A DNA stretch of 64,000 nucleotides, taken from the NCBI RefSeq assembly GCF_900107095.1, contig NZ_FNOR01000021.1:1-64000 (forward strand), in the 5' to 3' direction. The notes under the pieces were generated by a model. The model did no database searches, was not told the DNA's origin, and saw only the letters and a program-made list of their open reading frames with translations. This stretch comes from Collimonas sp. OK242 (GTDB lineage: Bacteria; Pseudomonadota; Gammaproteobacteria; Burkholderiales; Burkholderiaceae_D). Shown here piece after piece: positions 11,041-22,156 of the stretch; the first letter of the stretch is position 1, and each line of letters opens with the position of its first letter. The translations under genes and the position numbers were made by a program.

Positions 11041-11895
11041 TCAACCGAAATTGCTTTCGATAAAGCCATTCTTTTTGACGACCCGGTCCAGGTCTATCAT
11101 GGTCGACAACAATTCTTTCATGCGTCCCAGCGGCACCGCATTCGGTCCGTCGGATTTGGCTTCTGCAGGATTTGGATGGGTTTCCATGAACACACCGGAA
11201 ACGCCGACCGCAATCGCGGCCCGTGCCAGCACCGGCACGAATTCGCGCTGGCCGCCGGAAGTGCTGCCTTGGCCGCCCGGCAATTGCACCGAGTGAGTGG
11301 CATCGAACACTACCGGGCAACCGGTTTCGCGCATGATCGCCAGCGAGCGCATATCGGATACCAGATTGTTGTAACCGAACGAGGCGCCGCGCTCGCATGC
11401 CATGAAATTATCTTCCGGCAAGCCGGCTTCGCGGGCGGCGGCACGCGCCTTGGCGATCACATTGATCATGTCGTGCGGGGCCAGGAACTGGCCTTTCTTG
11501 ATATTCACCGGCTTGCCTGATTGCGCGCAGGCATTGATGAAATCGGTTTGGCGACAGAGGAAAGCCGGTGTCTGCAAGACATCGACCACCGCCGCCACCG
11601 GCTTGATTTCATAGATTTCATGGATATCGGTCAGCACCGGCACGCCGATTTGCGCTTTGACTTCAGCCAGGATCTCCAGCCCTTTTTCCATGCCGAGGCC
11701 GCGGAAAGAAGTGCCGGACGAACGATTCGCCTTGTCGAAAGACGATTTGTAAATGAAGTTGATGCCCAGCGCGCTGGTGATCTCTTTCAATTGTCCGGCG
11801 GTATCGAGCGCCATCTGGCGCGATTCGATGACGCACGGGCCGGCGATCAGGAAAAACGGTTGATCCAGACCGACATCAAAGCCACAAAGTTTCAT
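11041..11895 (-). CDS. kdsA: 3-deoxy-D-manno-octulosonate-8-phosphate synthase (KdsA)
   Basis: Condenses phosphoenolpyruvate with arabinose-5-phosphate to Kdo-8-phosphate, the first dedicated step to lipopolysaccharide inner-core sugar. 284 residues. Motifs include [13 protein letters not shown] at the N-terminus, [11 protein letters not shown] (PEP site), and [11 protein letters not shown]. The stop is 9 bp beyond pyrG's reading end on the same strand, so the two are likely one transcript. The CMP-Kdo synthetase gene kdsB occurs in the same window at 49.3 kb. Confidence 0.97.
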   Translation of the reverse strand: MKLCGFDVGLDQPFFLIAGPCVIESRQMALDTAGQLKEITSALGINFIYKSSFDKANRSSGTSFRGLGMEKGLEILAEVKAQIGVPVLTDIHEIYEIKPVAAVVDVLQTPAFLCRQTDFINACAQSGKPVNIKKGQFLAPHDMINVIAKARAAAREAGLPEDNFMACERGASFGYNNLVSDMRSLAIMRETGCPVVFDATHSVQLPGGQGSTSGGQREFVPVLARAAIAVGVSGVFMETHPNPAEAKSDGPNAVPLGRMKELLSTMIDLDRVVKKNGFIESNFG

Positions 11896-11904
11896 GTTCT
11901 TTCC

Positions 11905-13605
<1,701 letters not shown>

Positions 13606-13850
13606 TCAAACAGCCGTTGCGGCAGCCGCCGGTGATCCTAAAAATAGCAGCTTTTGTTGGTAAGCCCGTCAGCAACCACAACAATCGCTGCGCTGATGCC
13701 TGCATGAAATTGTGCTTCATGTGATAATTCGCGGCTTCCGCCCCGGTCTATCAATGTTCCCCTGATTTTATTATTCATTTTATTGTTGACCTTGCCTACC
13801 TCGCCATTATTCCGTTCAAGTGTTGCGCCAAAGCCGCAGGAGCTCATTGC

Positions 13851-15263
13851 ATGAGCCGGCTGTTCGGCGACCTTCCAGAGGACGACGGCCTGCCGGGAGC
13901 AACCCGCCGGGTGGCGATTATCGTCATGATTCTTGGCACCAGCATGACCGTGCTGGACGGTTCCATCGTCAATGTTGCGCTGCCCATGATTGCCCGCAGC
14001 CTGCAGGTCGATGCGGCCGCCGCAGTATGGATAGCCAACGCCTACATCCTCGCCGGCGCCATGACCATGGTCGCCTTCGCCTCGCTGGGCGAGGTGCTCG
14101 GCTTTCGCCGTGTATATATGAGCGGCATTCTGGTATTCACTCTGGCGTCGCTAGGCTGTGCGCTATCGCCTTCGCTGGCGATGCTGAATGGCATGCGGCT
14201 GTTACAAGGTCTGGGCGGCGCCGCCGCCATGTGTATCGGTCCGGCGCTCTACCGCAATATATTCCCTACCCGCCTGCTGGGAGCGGCATTAGGCGTCAAC
14301 GCCCTGGTGGTGGCCTCCTCTACCGCTGCCGGGCCAGCGATTGGCGGCCTGATGCTGTCGGTACTGAGCTGGCCATGGCTGTTTGCGGTCAATGTCCCGA
14401 TCGGCATCGTCACCCTGCTGATGGCATGGCGCGTGCTGCCGCGCGATCCGGGACGCGGCGGCAAATTCGACGCCATCGGCGCCGTACTCTCGGCACTGGC
14501 CCTGGGCACCTTTGTCATGGCCGTCGATGGCTTATCGCGCCACGATAGCCGGGGCAAGGAATTGCTGCTCTTCGCGATCGCCCTGGTTTCGCTTGTTTTA
14601 TTTATCATCAGACAACGACGTTACGCCGCACCGTTATTGCCACTTGATATTTTTGCATCGCCACGGTTTTCCATGGCGGTAGCTACTTCGCTCTGTTCTT
14701 TTGTTGGCCAGGGAATTGCCTTTATTGCACTGCCGTTCCTGTTTCAAGGCGCCTATGGCTTTAGTCCGCTGCTATCGGCCGCCTTGTTTACACCCTGGCC
14801 GGTGGCGATTGCCATCACGGCGCCGATCGCCGGCCGTCTGGCCGACCACTATTCGGCGTCGCTGCTGTCAACCTGCGGCCTGCTGGTGCTGACGCTAGGC
14901 CTGGTATTGCTAGCCTGTCTCGGCGAACACGCTTCGGTGCCGGATATCTTGTGGCGCGCCTTTGTGTGCGGACTCGGTTTCGGCTTTTTCCAGAGCCCCA
15001 ACAATCGCGAAATGCTGAGCAACGCACCACGTGCGCGCAGCGGCACCGCGTCCGGCGTGCTGGCGATTGCCCGCACCTTCGGTCAATCCCTGGGCGCAGC
15101 GCTGGTCGCAGTGGTGCTGGCGGCAACCAGCATCGCCCAGGCTTCAGCCGACACCGCGCATATCGACGCCAGCGCGGTCCACTTGTCGCTATGGCTGGCG
15201 GCAGCCGCAACCTTGCTGGCCACCACTATCAGCGCGCTACGTATCAAGCACGGACGAAACTGA
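13851..15263 (+). CDS. MFS drug exporter, DHA2 (14-helix) type
   Basis: 470-residue inner-membrane proton-antiporter of the major facilitator family. Motif D1 of the 14-helix group is near the start (LDGSIVNVALPMIARSL), WIANAYILAGAM follows in helix 2, and the antiporter motif C (GPAIGGLML) is in helix 5. It is most similar in layout to EmrB/QacA-like multidrug exporters. AGGAG lies 8 nt upstream of the ATG. Divergent from pyrG. Its stop codon overlaps the CusR-like box at 15261-15275. Substrate not deducible. Confidence 0.88.
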   Translation: MSRLFGDLPEDDGLPGATRRVAIIVMILGTSMTVLDGSIVNVALPMIARSLQVDAAAAVWIANAYILAGAMTMVAFASLGEVLGFRRVYMSGILVFTLASLGCALSPSLAMLNGMRLLQGLGGAAAMCIGPALYRNIFPTRLLGAALGVNALVVASSTAAGPAIGGLMLSVLSWPWLFAVNVPIGIVTLLMAWRVLPRDPGRGGKFDAIGAVLSALALGTFVMAVDGLSRHDSRGKELLLFAIALVSLVLFIIRQRRYAAPLLPLDIFASPRFSMAVATSLCSFVGQGIAFIALPFLFQGAYGFSPLLSAALFTPWPVAIAITAPIAGRLADHYSASLLSTCGLLVLTLGLVLLACLGEHASVPDILWRAFVCGLGFGFFQSPNNREMLSNAPRARSGTASGVLAIARTFGQSLGAALVAVVLAATSIAQASADTAHIDASAVHLSLWLAAAATLLATTISALRIKHGRN

Positions 15264-15275
15264 CAGAATTGTCAT
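15261..15275. promoter_or_regulatory. CusR/CopR-like response-regulator box
   Basis: TGACAGAATTGTCAT matches the E. coli CusR box core (TGACAA-NN-TTGTCAT) at all but one fixed position. It lies about 160 bp upstream of the efflux operon whose distal genes encode a CusR/PcoR-type regulator and sensor, and it overlaps the MFS stop codon. The consensus is established for CusR/CopR; its use here is inferred. Confidence 0.55.
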
Positions 15276-15311
15276 ATTTGCGACAGCATCAGGTACCCCA
15301 GCAAGACTTAA

Positions 15312-15327
15312 AGTATTCCTGAATACT
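15312..15327. promoter_or_regulatory. Perfect dyad upstream of the efflux operon
   Basis: AGTATTC-CT-GAATACT is a perfect 7-bp inverted repeat with a 2-bp centre, about 105 bp before the outer-membrane-factor start. It could be a second operator. No known regulator was assigned. Confidence 0.35.
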
Positions 15328-15431
15328 GTCCGATGCTGCGATTGTTGTGACTGTTGCGATTATTGCAACCGCTGCTTGCCCGCCGTTCGGACACTCCATC
15401 CGATGTTCCGAACGTCAGACCAAGCAGACTC

Positions 15432-16943
15432 ATGAATTTCTCCTCCCCCCTAAGACCCCAGCGTTCGTTTACAACCAGCATCATGGCTGCCGCAGTTGCG
15501 CTCTCGCTGACAGCATGCGCAGTCGGCCCCGATTATGTGCGGCCGTCGATGGATGTGCCTGCCAGCTATAAAGAGAGCGGCCCGTGGAAACAGGCACAGC
15601 CGCAGCCAATCGACAGCAGCAACTGGTGGGAAGTCTATGGCGACGCCACCCTGAACAAGCTGGTACAGCAAGCCAACCAGGCCAACCAGAATATTCGCCA
15701 GGCGGAGGCCCAGTATCGCCAGGCACGTGCTGCGGCCGATGCGGCACGCGCCGGCTTCTGGCCGACGATCGGCGTCAACGCCGGCGTCGACCGCGCACGC
15801 ACCAACAGCAATGGCGTCAAGCTCGGCAATGGCTACAGCGCCGGCTTGCAAGGCAGCTGGGAGCCGGATGTCTGGGGCAGCGTGCGGCGTTCGGTGGAAG
15901 CGGGCGACGCCGGCACCCAGGCCAGCGCCGCCGACCTGGCCGCCGCCCGCCTCAGCATCCAGGCAACCTTGGCGCAAGATTATCTGCAGCTGCGCATCAC
16001 CGATCTGCTGAAAGATTTGTATGCGCGCACCACCGCCGCCTATACCCGCTCGCTGCAACTGACCAGGAGCCAGTACGCAGCCGGAGTCGCACTGCGCTCG
16101 GACGTGGCGCTGGCGGAAAGCCAGTTGAAAACCGCCGAAGCGCAAGCCATCGATTTGCAGGCGCAACGCAGCCAGCTGGAACACGCAATCGCCATCCTGA
16201 CCGGCCAGGCGCCTTCCGGATTCAATTTGGCGGCGAATTTGGCTACGCTATCGGCCGATACCCAAATGCTGGCCAAGATGCAGGCTGGTTTACCGCCGGT
16301 TCCTGCCGGCCTGCCCTCGGATCTGCTGGAACGCCGTCCCGATATCGCCAGCGCCGAACGCCATGTTGCGCTTGCCAACGCCAACATCGGCGTCGCCAAG
16401 GCCGCCTTTTTCCCGGCATTGATGCTGAGCGCCAGCGGCGGCTTCAACAGCGCCAGCCTGGCGCAGTGGTTCGACACGCCAAGCCGGGTCTGGTCGCTCG
16501 GGGCGGCGCTGGCCGCAACCATTTTCGATGGCGGCCTGCGGCGTGCGCACAGCGACCAGGCGATTGCGGCGTATGACGTTGCGGTAGCGCAATACAAGCA
16601 AACCGTACTGGGCGGCTTCCAGGAAGTGGAAGACAACCTGGCCACGCTGAACGTCCTGGATCAAGAGGCGATCGCCCAGAACCAGGCAGTGCAAGCCTCG
16701 CAACTGGCGGAACGGCTGGCGCTCAGCCAGTACCGCGCCGGCACCGCGACCTATCTGACGGTGGTCACGGCGCAGACGCTTGCCCTGAGCAATGAACGCA
16801 CTTTAGTGCAATTGCTGGGACGCCAGCTGCTGGCTAGCGTGGCGCTGATCAAGGCTGTCGGCGGCGGCTGGGATGCCAGCCAGCTGAGCGGCGCCGAGCG
16901 TCCAAGCCAAGCACAACAGGCACAAAACAATACAAGCAATTAA
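15432..16943 (+). CDS. RND efflux outer-membrane lipoprotein channel (NodT/OprM family)
   Basis: 503-residue TolC-like outer-membrane factor. The start is the ATG at 15432. A lipoprotein signal is clear: a hydrophobic stretch ending in the lipobox LTAC (about residues 24-27), followed by AVGPDYVRP, the hallmark of the NodT family. Two OEP repeats are visible, including LPSDLLERRPDIASAERHVALANANIGVAKAAFFP in the second. Forms the exit duct with the adaptor and pump encoded next; the gap to the adaptor gene is 17 bp. Confidence 0.94.
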   Translation: MNFSSPLRPQRSFTTSIMAAAVALSLTACAVGPDYVRPSMDVPASYKESGPWKQAQPQPIDSSNWWEVYGDATLNKLVQQANQANQNIRQAEAQYRQARAAADAARAGFWPTIGVNAGVDRARTNSNGVKLGNGYSAGLQGSWEPDVWGSVRRSVEAGDAGTQASAADLAAARLSIQATLAQDYLQLRITDLLKDLYARTTAAYTRSLQLTRSQYAAGVALRSDVALAESQLKTAEAQAIDLQAQRSQLEHAIAILTGQAPSGFNLAANLATLSADTQMLAKMQAGLPPVPAGLPSDLLERRPDIASAERHVALANANIGVAKAAFFPALMLSASGGFNSASLAQWFDTPSRVWSLGAALAATIFDGGLRRAHSDQAIAAYDVAVAQYKQTVLGGFQEVEDNLATLNVLDQEAIAQNQAVQASQLAERLALSQYRAGTATYLTVVTAQTLALSNERTLVQLLGRQLLASVALIKAVGGGWDASQLSGAERPSQAQQAQNNTSN

Positions 16944-16960
16944 TTCTCCGAGCAGACGAC

Positions 16961-18151
16961 ATGACCACCACACTCTCCAAACCACGTGCAACGCTGCTGA
17001 TTACCGCCGCGCTACTGGTCCTGATCGGCGCCGCCGGCTGGGGCATCGTTCACAAGGCCGGCGCCGTCGCCGCGCCAACCGCCGCTGCCAACGCAGTGGC
17101 GGTCACCACCGCAGCCGTCAAACAGCAAGACATGCCGATGTACCTGAGCGGAGTCGGCACCGTCACCTCGAATGCCAGCGTCACTGTCAAGGCGCGTATC
17201 GACGGCCAGCTGGACAAGGTCGGCTTTGTCGAAGGCCAGGACGTGAAAGCCGGCCAGTTGCTGGCGCAAATCGATCCACGCACCTTGCAAGCCCAATTGG
17301 ACCAGGCGCTGGCGCAAAAGGCCAAGGACCAGGCACAGCTGGCAAACTCCAGGCTCGATCTGCAGCGTTACACCACGCTGGTGCAACAGGATGCCGCGAC
17401 ACAACAGACGCTGGACGCCACGCGGGCGCAAGTCACGCAACTGCAAGCCGCCGTGCAAGCTGACGAAGCGCAGATCAATTACGCCAAGGTGCAACTCAGC
17501 TTTACCCGCATCCTGGCGCCGATCAGCGGCCGGGTCGGTGCGCGCCTGGTCGATCCTGGCAATATCATCCACGCTGCCGATGTCAATGGCCTGGTGGTGA
17601 TCAATCAGATCGATCCGATTGCGGTCGTGTTTACGCTGCCGGAAGAAACCTTCCAGAGCATCAATACAGCCTTGCATGGCAGCCAGAAGCCGTTGAGCGT
17701 GCAGACCTTCCCACGCGACAACTCGACCATGCTGGCCCAGGGCAATCTGACGCTGCTGAATAATCAGATCGACACCAGCAGCGGCACGGTGCAGCTGAAA
17801 GGTATTTTCCAGAATCCGTCGCATGTATTGTGGCCGGGCCAGTATGTCAATGTGAGACTGGTGCTGGGCGATCGCAAACAAGCTCTGACGATTCCTGCAG
17901 CTGCGGTGCAGCGGAGCCAGGATGGCATCTACGTCTACGTCGTCGGCGCCGATGACACGGTAAAGAATCAGCCGATTCAGCTCGCCAATATCCAGGACGG
18001 CGTAGCCGTGATCGACAAGGGCTTGAATCCGGGGCAACGGGTAGTGGTCGACGGCCAGTACAAACTGAAGCCCGGCATCAAGGTCGTCGAAGCCGGCGCT
18101 GCCGGCACCGGCACCGCGCCTGCCCCGGCCGCCAAAGGGGCAAGCAATTGA
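16961..18151 (+). CDS. RND efflux periplasmic adaptor (MdtA/AcrA type)
   Basis: 396-residue membrane-fusion protein. An N-terminal hydrophobic segment (about residues 11-32, LITAALLVLIGAAGWGIVH) serves as anchor or signal. The biotinyl-lipoyl halves flank a coiled-coil hairpin: VKARIDGQLDKVGFVEGQDVKAGQLLAQIDPR at the first and ILAPISGRVGARLVDPGNII at the second. The beta-barrel and membrane-proximal domains follow. The layout resembles MdtA. Its stop overlaps the pump start (TTGA), so translation is coupled. Confidence 0.94.
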   Translation: MTTTLSKPRATLLITAALLVLIGAAGWGIVHKAGAVAAPTAAANAVAVTTAAVKQQDMPMYLSGVGTVTSNASVTVKARIDGQLDKVGFVEGQDVKAGQLLAQIDPRTLQAQLDQALAQKAKDQAQLANSRLDLQRYTTLVQQDAATQQTLDATRAQVTQLQAAVQADEAQINYAKVQLSFTRILAPISGRVGARLVDPGNIIHAADVNGLVVINQIDPIAVVFTLPEETFQSINTALHGSQKPLSVQTFPRDNSTMLAQGNLTLLNNQIDTSSGTVQLKGIFQNPSHVLWPGQYVNVRLVLGDRKQALTIPAAAVQRSQDGIYVYVVGADDTVKNQPIQLANIQDGVAVIDKGLNPGQRVVVDGQYKLKPGIKVVEAGAAGTGTAPAPAAKGASN

Positions 18152-21100
18152 GCATCTCCGCGAACTTCATTAAACGTCCGATCGGCACCACGCTGCTTGC
18201 GATTGCGATTTTCCTGGTTGGCGCTGCGGTATGGCCGCTGCTGCCGGTGGCGCCGTTGCCGCAAGTCGATTTTCCGACGATCCAGGTCTCCGCCAACCTG
18301 CCCGGCGGCAATCCGGAAACCATGGCATCGAGCGTGGCGCAGCCGCTGGAACGGCAATTCTCGCTGATTGCCGGCCTGTCGCAAATGACCTCGACCAGCT
18401 CGCTCGGCTCGACGCAAATTACCCTGCAGTTCGATCTCAACCGCAGCATCGACGCTGCCGCGCTGGACGTGCAGGCAGCGATCACCGCCGCCAGCGGCCA
18501 GCTGCCGGCCAACCTGCCGAGCCCGCCGACCTTCCGCAAAGTGAATCCGGCCGATTCGCCTATCCTGGTGATGTCGGTGCAATCGGACGCATTGCCGCTG
18601 ATCCAGGTGAACGACTATGCCGATAATATTCTGGCGCAGCAGATTTCGCAGATTCCGGGCGTTGGCCTGGTCAACATCGGCGGCGTGCAAAAACCCTCGG
18701 TGCGGATCCAGGTAGATCCGACCAAACTGGCAGCGATCGGCATCAGCCTGGAAGATATTCGCGGCGTCATCGCCAACCTGACTGTAAATCAGCCGAAAGG
18801 CACGGTAGACGGCCCCAAGCAAAGCTTCACCGTCTACACCAACGACCAGCTGCTGAGCGCCGAGCCATGGAACGACATGGTGTTGGCCTACAAGAACGGC
18901 GCGCCGATCCGGGTGCGCGACATCGGCGTCGCCATCGACGCGGCAGAAAACCTCAAGGTTGCCGGCTGGGCCTATGCCGGCGCAGCTGCACCGGCCGGCA
19001 ACACGGTGATCAATGGCCGTTCGATCGTGCTGGCGGTCACCAAGCAGCCGGGCGCCAACGTGATCGAAACCGTGGACCGCATCAAAGCTGCCCTGCCGCG
19101 CCTGCAGGCGGCGATCCCGCCGACAGTGCACGTCAACACCTTGATCGACCGCACCCAGACCATTCGCGCCTCGGTGCTGGACGTGGAATTTACGCTGGTG
19201 CTGACCATCGCACTGGTGGTGCTGGTGATCTTCCTGTTCCTGCGTAACATCCCGGCTACCTTGATCCCGAGCGTGACCGTGCCGTTGGCTTTGCTCGGCA
19301 CCGCCGCTGTCATGTATCTGCTGGGCTTCAGTCTCGACAATTTGTCGCTGATGGCGCTGACTATCGCGGTCGGCTTCGTGGTCGACGATGCGATCGTGAT
19401 GCTGGAAAATATCTATCGCTATGTCGAAGAAGGCATGGCGCCGATGGAGGCCGCCTACAAGGGTGCGGGAGAAATCGCCTTTACGATTATTTCGATCTCG
19501 GTTTCGCTGGTTGCGGTGTTTATTCCACTGCTGCTGATGGGCGGCATCGTCGGCCGCCTGTTCCGTGAATTTGCCATCACCGTGACGTTGACGATTGTGG
19601 TTTCGGTCTTCATTTCGCTGACCCTGACGCCGATGCTGTGCTCGCGCTTCCTGAAGCCGCATACGGCTGAGTCGCACGGCCGCATGTATCAGATGTTCGA
19701 ACGCGGCTTCGATGCCATGCTCAATGGCTACAAGCGCGGCCTCAATATCGTGCTGCGCCATCAGTTCATTACCCTGATGGTGTTTTTCGCCACCATGGCT
19801 GCGACCGTGGCGCTGTTCATCGTGATCCCGAAAGGCTTCTTTCCGCAGCAAGACACCGGCTTCGTTTACGGCTTTGCCGAATCGGCCCAGGATTCGTCGT
19901 TTGCCTCGATGAACAAACGCATGCTGGCGCTGGCCGATGTGGTGCGCAAGGATCCTGATGTCACCGGTTTCGGCATGAGCGGCGGCTTCAGCACATTCAA
20001 TACGGGTAATTTTTTCATCAGTCTGAAACCAAAAGATCAAGGACGCACCGCCAGCGCCGACGAGGTGATTGCGCGCTTGCGGCCGCAGCTGGCCCAGGTG
20101 CAAGGGGTCAACTTGTTCCTGCAAGCGGGCCAGGATATCAACGTCGGCGGCCGTTTGTCGCGCTCCCAATATCAGTACACGGTGACTGACTCGAACCTGG
20201 ACGAACTGAACGTCTGGGCGCCGAAGCTGCTGAACCGCTTCCGTCAATTGCCGCAATTGACCGATCTCGCTTCCGACCAGCAAAACGCAGCGGCGGCGGC
20301 CAAGCTGACGATCGACCGGGCTCGCGCTTCCAGCTTCGGGATTTCACCGGCGCTGATAGATTCGACCATCTACGACGCCATCGGCCAGCGCCAGGTCGCC
20401 CAATATTTCACGCAGATCAACAGCTATCACGTGATCCTGGAAGTGACGCCCAAGCTGCAGCAAGATCCCGACCTGTTCAGCAAGATTTACCTGACCTCGC
20501 CGATCACCGGCCGGCAAGTGCCGCTGTCGACCTTTGTCAGCATCGATACCAGCAAGACTTCCTATCTCTCGATCAGCCATCAAGGCCAGTTCCCGGCGGT
20601 GACGATTTCCTTTAACCTGGCGCCGAACGTAGCGCTTGGCGAAGCGGTCGCGGCGATCCAGAAGGCGCAGCATGAGATGGGCGTGCCGGAGACCTTGACC
20701 GGTGCTTTCCAAGGCACCGCCAAGGCGTTTGGCGATTCGCTGTCGTCGCAGCCTTATCTGATTGCAGCCGCGCTGGTGGCAGTGTATATCGTGCTCGGTT
20801 TGCTGTATGAAAGCTATATCCATCCGTTGACGATCTTGTCGACCTTGCCTTCGGCCGGCGTCGGCGCCCTGCTGATTCTGATGATGGGCGGTTATGATCT
20901 CAGCGTGATTGCACTGATCGGTATCATCCTGCTGATCGGTATCGTCAAGAAAAACGGCATCATGATGATCGACTTTGCGCTGACGGCGGAACGCCAGCAC
21001 GGCATGAAACCGGAAGAGGCGATTTACCAGGCTTGCCTGCTGCGTTTCCGGCCGATCATGATGACTACCATGTGCGCATTGCTGAGCGGTCTGCCGCTGA

Positions 21101-21333
21101 TGCTGGGCCACGGCGCCGGCTCGGAATTGCGGCGTCCGCTGGGTTATGCGATGGTCGGCGGCCTGGTATTGTCGCAGGCGCTGACCTTGTTCACGACGCC
21201 GGTTGTGTATCTGTACCTGGACCGGGCCCACTACTGGTATATGAGCCGCAAGGAAGCGCGGCGGGCGCGCAAGGCAGACAAAGCCGGTATTGCTACAGAT
21301 GTTGGCGCGTCAAGCGTGACGGATTCAAAGTAA
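18148..21333 (+). CDS. RND efflux pump inner-membrane permease (HAE1, MdtB-like)
   Basis: 1061-residue proton-driven trimeric exporter. It starts at TTG overlapping the adaptor stop. The proton-relay aspartates are in GFVVDDAIVMLENIYR (helix 4), and the helix-10/11 segment ends GIVKKNGIMMIDFALTAERQHG. The N-terminus MSISANFIKRPIGTTLLAIAI and LPQVDFPTIQVSANLPGGNPETMA are characteristic of MdtB/MuxB pumps. Those families usually have two different pump genes; only one is present here. Substrates probably include drugs or metal chelates; the neighbouring metal-type sensor kinase leaves this open. Confidence 0.95.
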   Translation: MSISANFIKRPIGTTLLAIAIFLVGAAVWPLLPVAPLPQVDFPTIQVSANLPGGNPETMASSVAQPLERQFSLIAGLSQMTSTSSLGSTQITLQFDLNRSIDAAALDVQAAITAASGQLPANLPSPPTFRKVNPADSPILVMSVQSDALPLIQVNDYADNILAQQISQIPGVGLVNIGGVQKPSVRIQVDPTKLAAIGISLEDIRGVIANLTVNQPKGTVDGPKQSFTVYTNDQLLSAEPWNDMVLAYKNGAPIRVRDIGVAIDAAENLKVAGWAYAGAAAPAGNTVINGRSIVLAVTKQPGANVIETVDRIKAALPRLQAAIPPTVHVNTLIDRTQTIRASVLDVEFTLVLTIALVVLVIFLFLRNIPATLIPSVTVPLALLGTAAVMYLLGFSLDNLSLMALTIAVGFVVDDAIVMLENIYRYVEEGMAPMEAAYKGAGEIAFTIISISVSLVAVFIPLLLMGGIVGRLFREFAITVTLTIVVSVFISLTLTPMLCSRFLKPHTAESHGRMYQMFERGFDAMLNGYKRGLNIVLRHQFITLMVFFATMAATVALFIVIPKGFFPQQDTGFVYGFAESAQDSSFASMNKRMLALADVVRKDPDVTGFGMSGGFSTFNTGNFFISLKPKDQGRTASADEVIARLRPQLAQVQGVNLFLQAGQDINVGGRLSRSQYQYTVTDSNLDELNVWAPKLLNRFRQLPQLTDLASDQQNAAAAAKLTIDRARASSFGISPALIDSTIYDAIGQRQVAQYFTQINSYHVILEVTPKLQQDPDLFSKIYLTSPITGRQVPLSTFVSIDTSKTSYLSISHQGQFPAVTISFNLAPNVALGEAVAAIQKAQHEMGVPETLTGAFQGTAKAFGDSLSSQPYLIAAALVAVYIVLGLLYESYIHPLTILSTLPSAGVGALLILMMGGYDLSVIALIGIILLIGIVKKNGIMMIDFALTAERQHGMKPEEAIYQACLLRFRPIMMTTMCALLSGLPLMLGHGAGSELRRPLGYAMVGGLVLSQALTLFTTPVVYLYLDRAHYWYMSRKEARRARKADKAGIATDVGASSVTDSK

Positions 21334-21392
21334 TGCGTCAAAGTAGTGCATCAAAATAATGTATCGGCATAATGAAAATAGTAAAACGTGTT

Positions 21393-21426
21393 CCTGCATA
21401 TCGATCTGTTCTTGGCGATATGCAGG
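21393..21426. promoter_or_regulatory. Hairpin between pump and regulator genes
   Basis: CCTGCATATCG (21393-21403) is perfectly repeated in inverse at 21416-21426, with a 12-nt loop. It lies between the pump stop and the regulator's ribosome site and has no T-run after it, so it is not a standard terminator. It may be an mRNA-processing or stability stem, or an operator for the two-component genes. Confidence 0.45.
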
Positions 21427-21451
21427 AGACTAGCCAGGAGACAGGCTGCAC

Positions 21452-22156
21452 ATGAAAATCCTGATCGTCGAAGATGAACAGAAGACGGCCGACTACCTTT
21501 GCAAGGGCTTGACCGAGCAGGGTTGCGCTGTCGATGTCGCGCATGACGGCGTCGACGGCCAGCACCTGGCTTTGCAGCATGACTACGACGTCATCGTGCT
21601 CGATGTCATGCTGCCTGGCATAGACGGCTTTGCGGTGTTGCACGCCCTGCGCGCGATCAAGCAAACCCCGGTCATCATGCTGACCGCGCGCGACCGGGTG
21701 GAAGATCGCATCAAGGGCCTGCAAGGCGGCGCTGACGATTATCTGGTCAAGCCGTTTTCCTTTCTCGAATTGCTGGCACGCCTGCAAGCGCTGACACGGC
21801 GTGGCCGTGCCATGGAGCCGGCGCAATTGCGCATTGCCGATCTGCAGATCGACCTGATCAGCCGCAAGGCGCATCGCGCCAATGTCCGCATCGACCTCAC
21901 CGCCAAGGAGTTTTCCTTGCTGGCGGTACTGGCGCGGCGCCAGGGCGAAATCCTGTCCAAGACGGCCATCGCCGAACTGGTGTGGGACATGAATTTCGAC
22001 AGCAATACCAACGTCGTCGAAGTCGCCATCAAGCGCCTGCGCGCCAAGATCGATACGCCGTTCAGCCCCAAGTTGCTGCATACGATACGGGGCATGGGTT
22101 ATGTACTGGAACCGCGGGAACCGCGAGAGCCGCACATGCAAGAGAATAGCGAATGA
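21452..22156 (+). CDS. OmpR-family response regulator (CusR/PcoR-like)
   Basis: 234 residues. The receiver domain has acidic residues in VEDE (7-10), the phospho-acceptor Asp51 ([10 protein letters not shown]), and the KPF lysine near residue 102. The C-terminal winged helix ([46 protein letters not shown]) is typical of heavy-metal regulators. It overlaps the kinase gene by 4 bp (ATGA). It probably binds the CusR-like box in front of the efflux operon. Confidence 0.93.
   Translation: MKILIVEDEQKTADYLCKGLTEQGCAVDVAHDGVDGQHLALQHDYDVIVLDVMLPGIDGFAVLHALRAIKQTPVIMLTARDRVEDRIKGLQGGADDYLVKPFSFLELLARLQALTRRGRAMEPAQLRIADLQIDLISRKAHRANVRIDLTAKEFSLLAVLARRQGEILSKTAIAELVWDMNFDSNTNVVEVAIKRLRAKIDTPFSPKLLHTIRGMGYVLEPREPREPHMQENSE

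Noticed and set aside
17977-20283. 768-codon minus-strand ORF opposite the RND adaptor and pump genes
   Set aside because: His/Arg/Gln-rich shadow typical of high-GC antisense frames; crosses two real genes.
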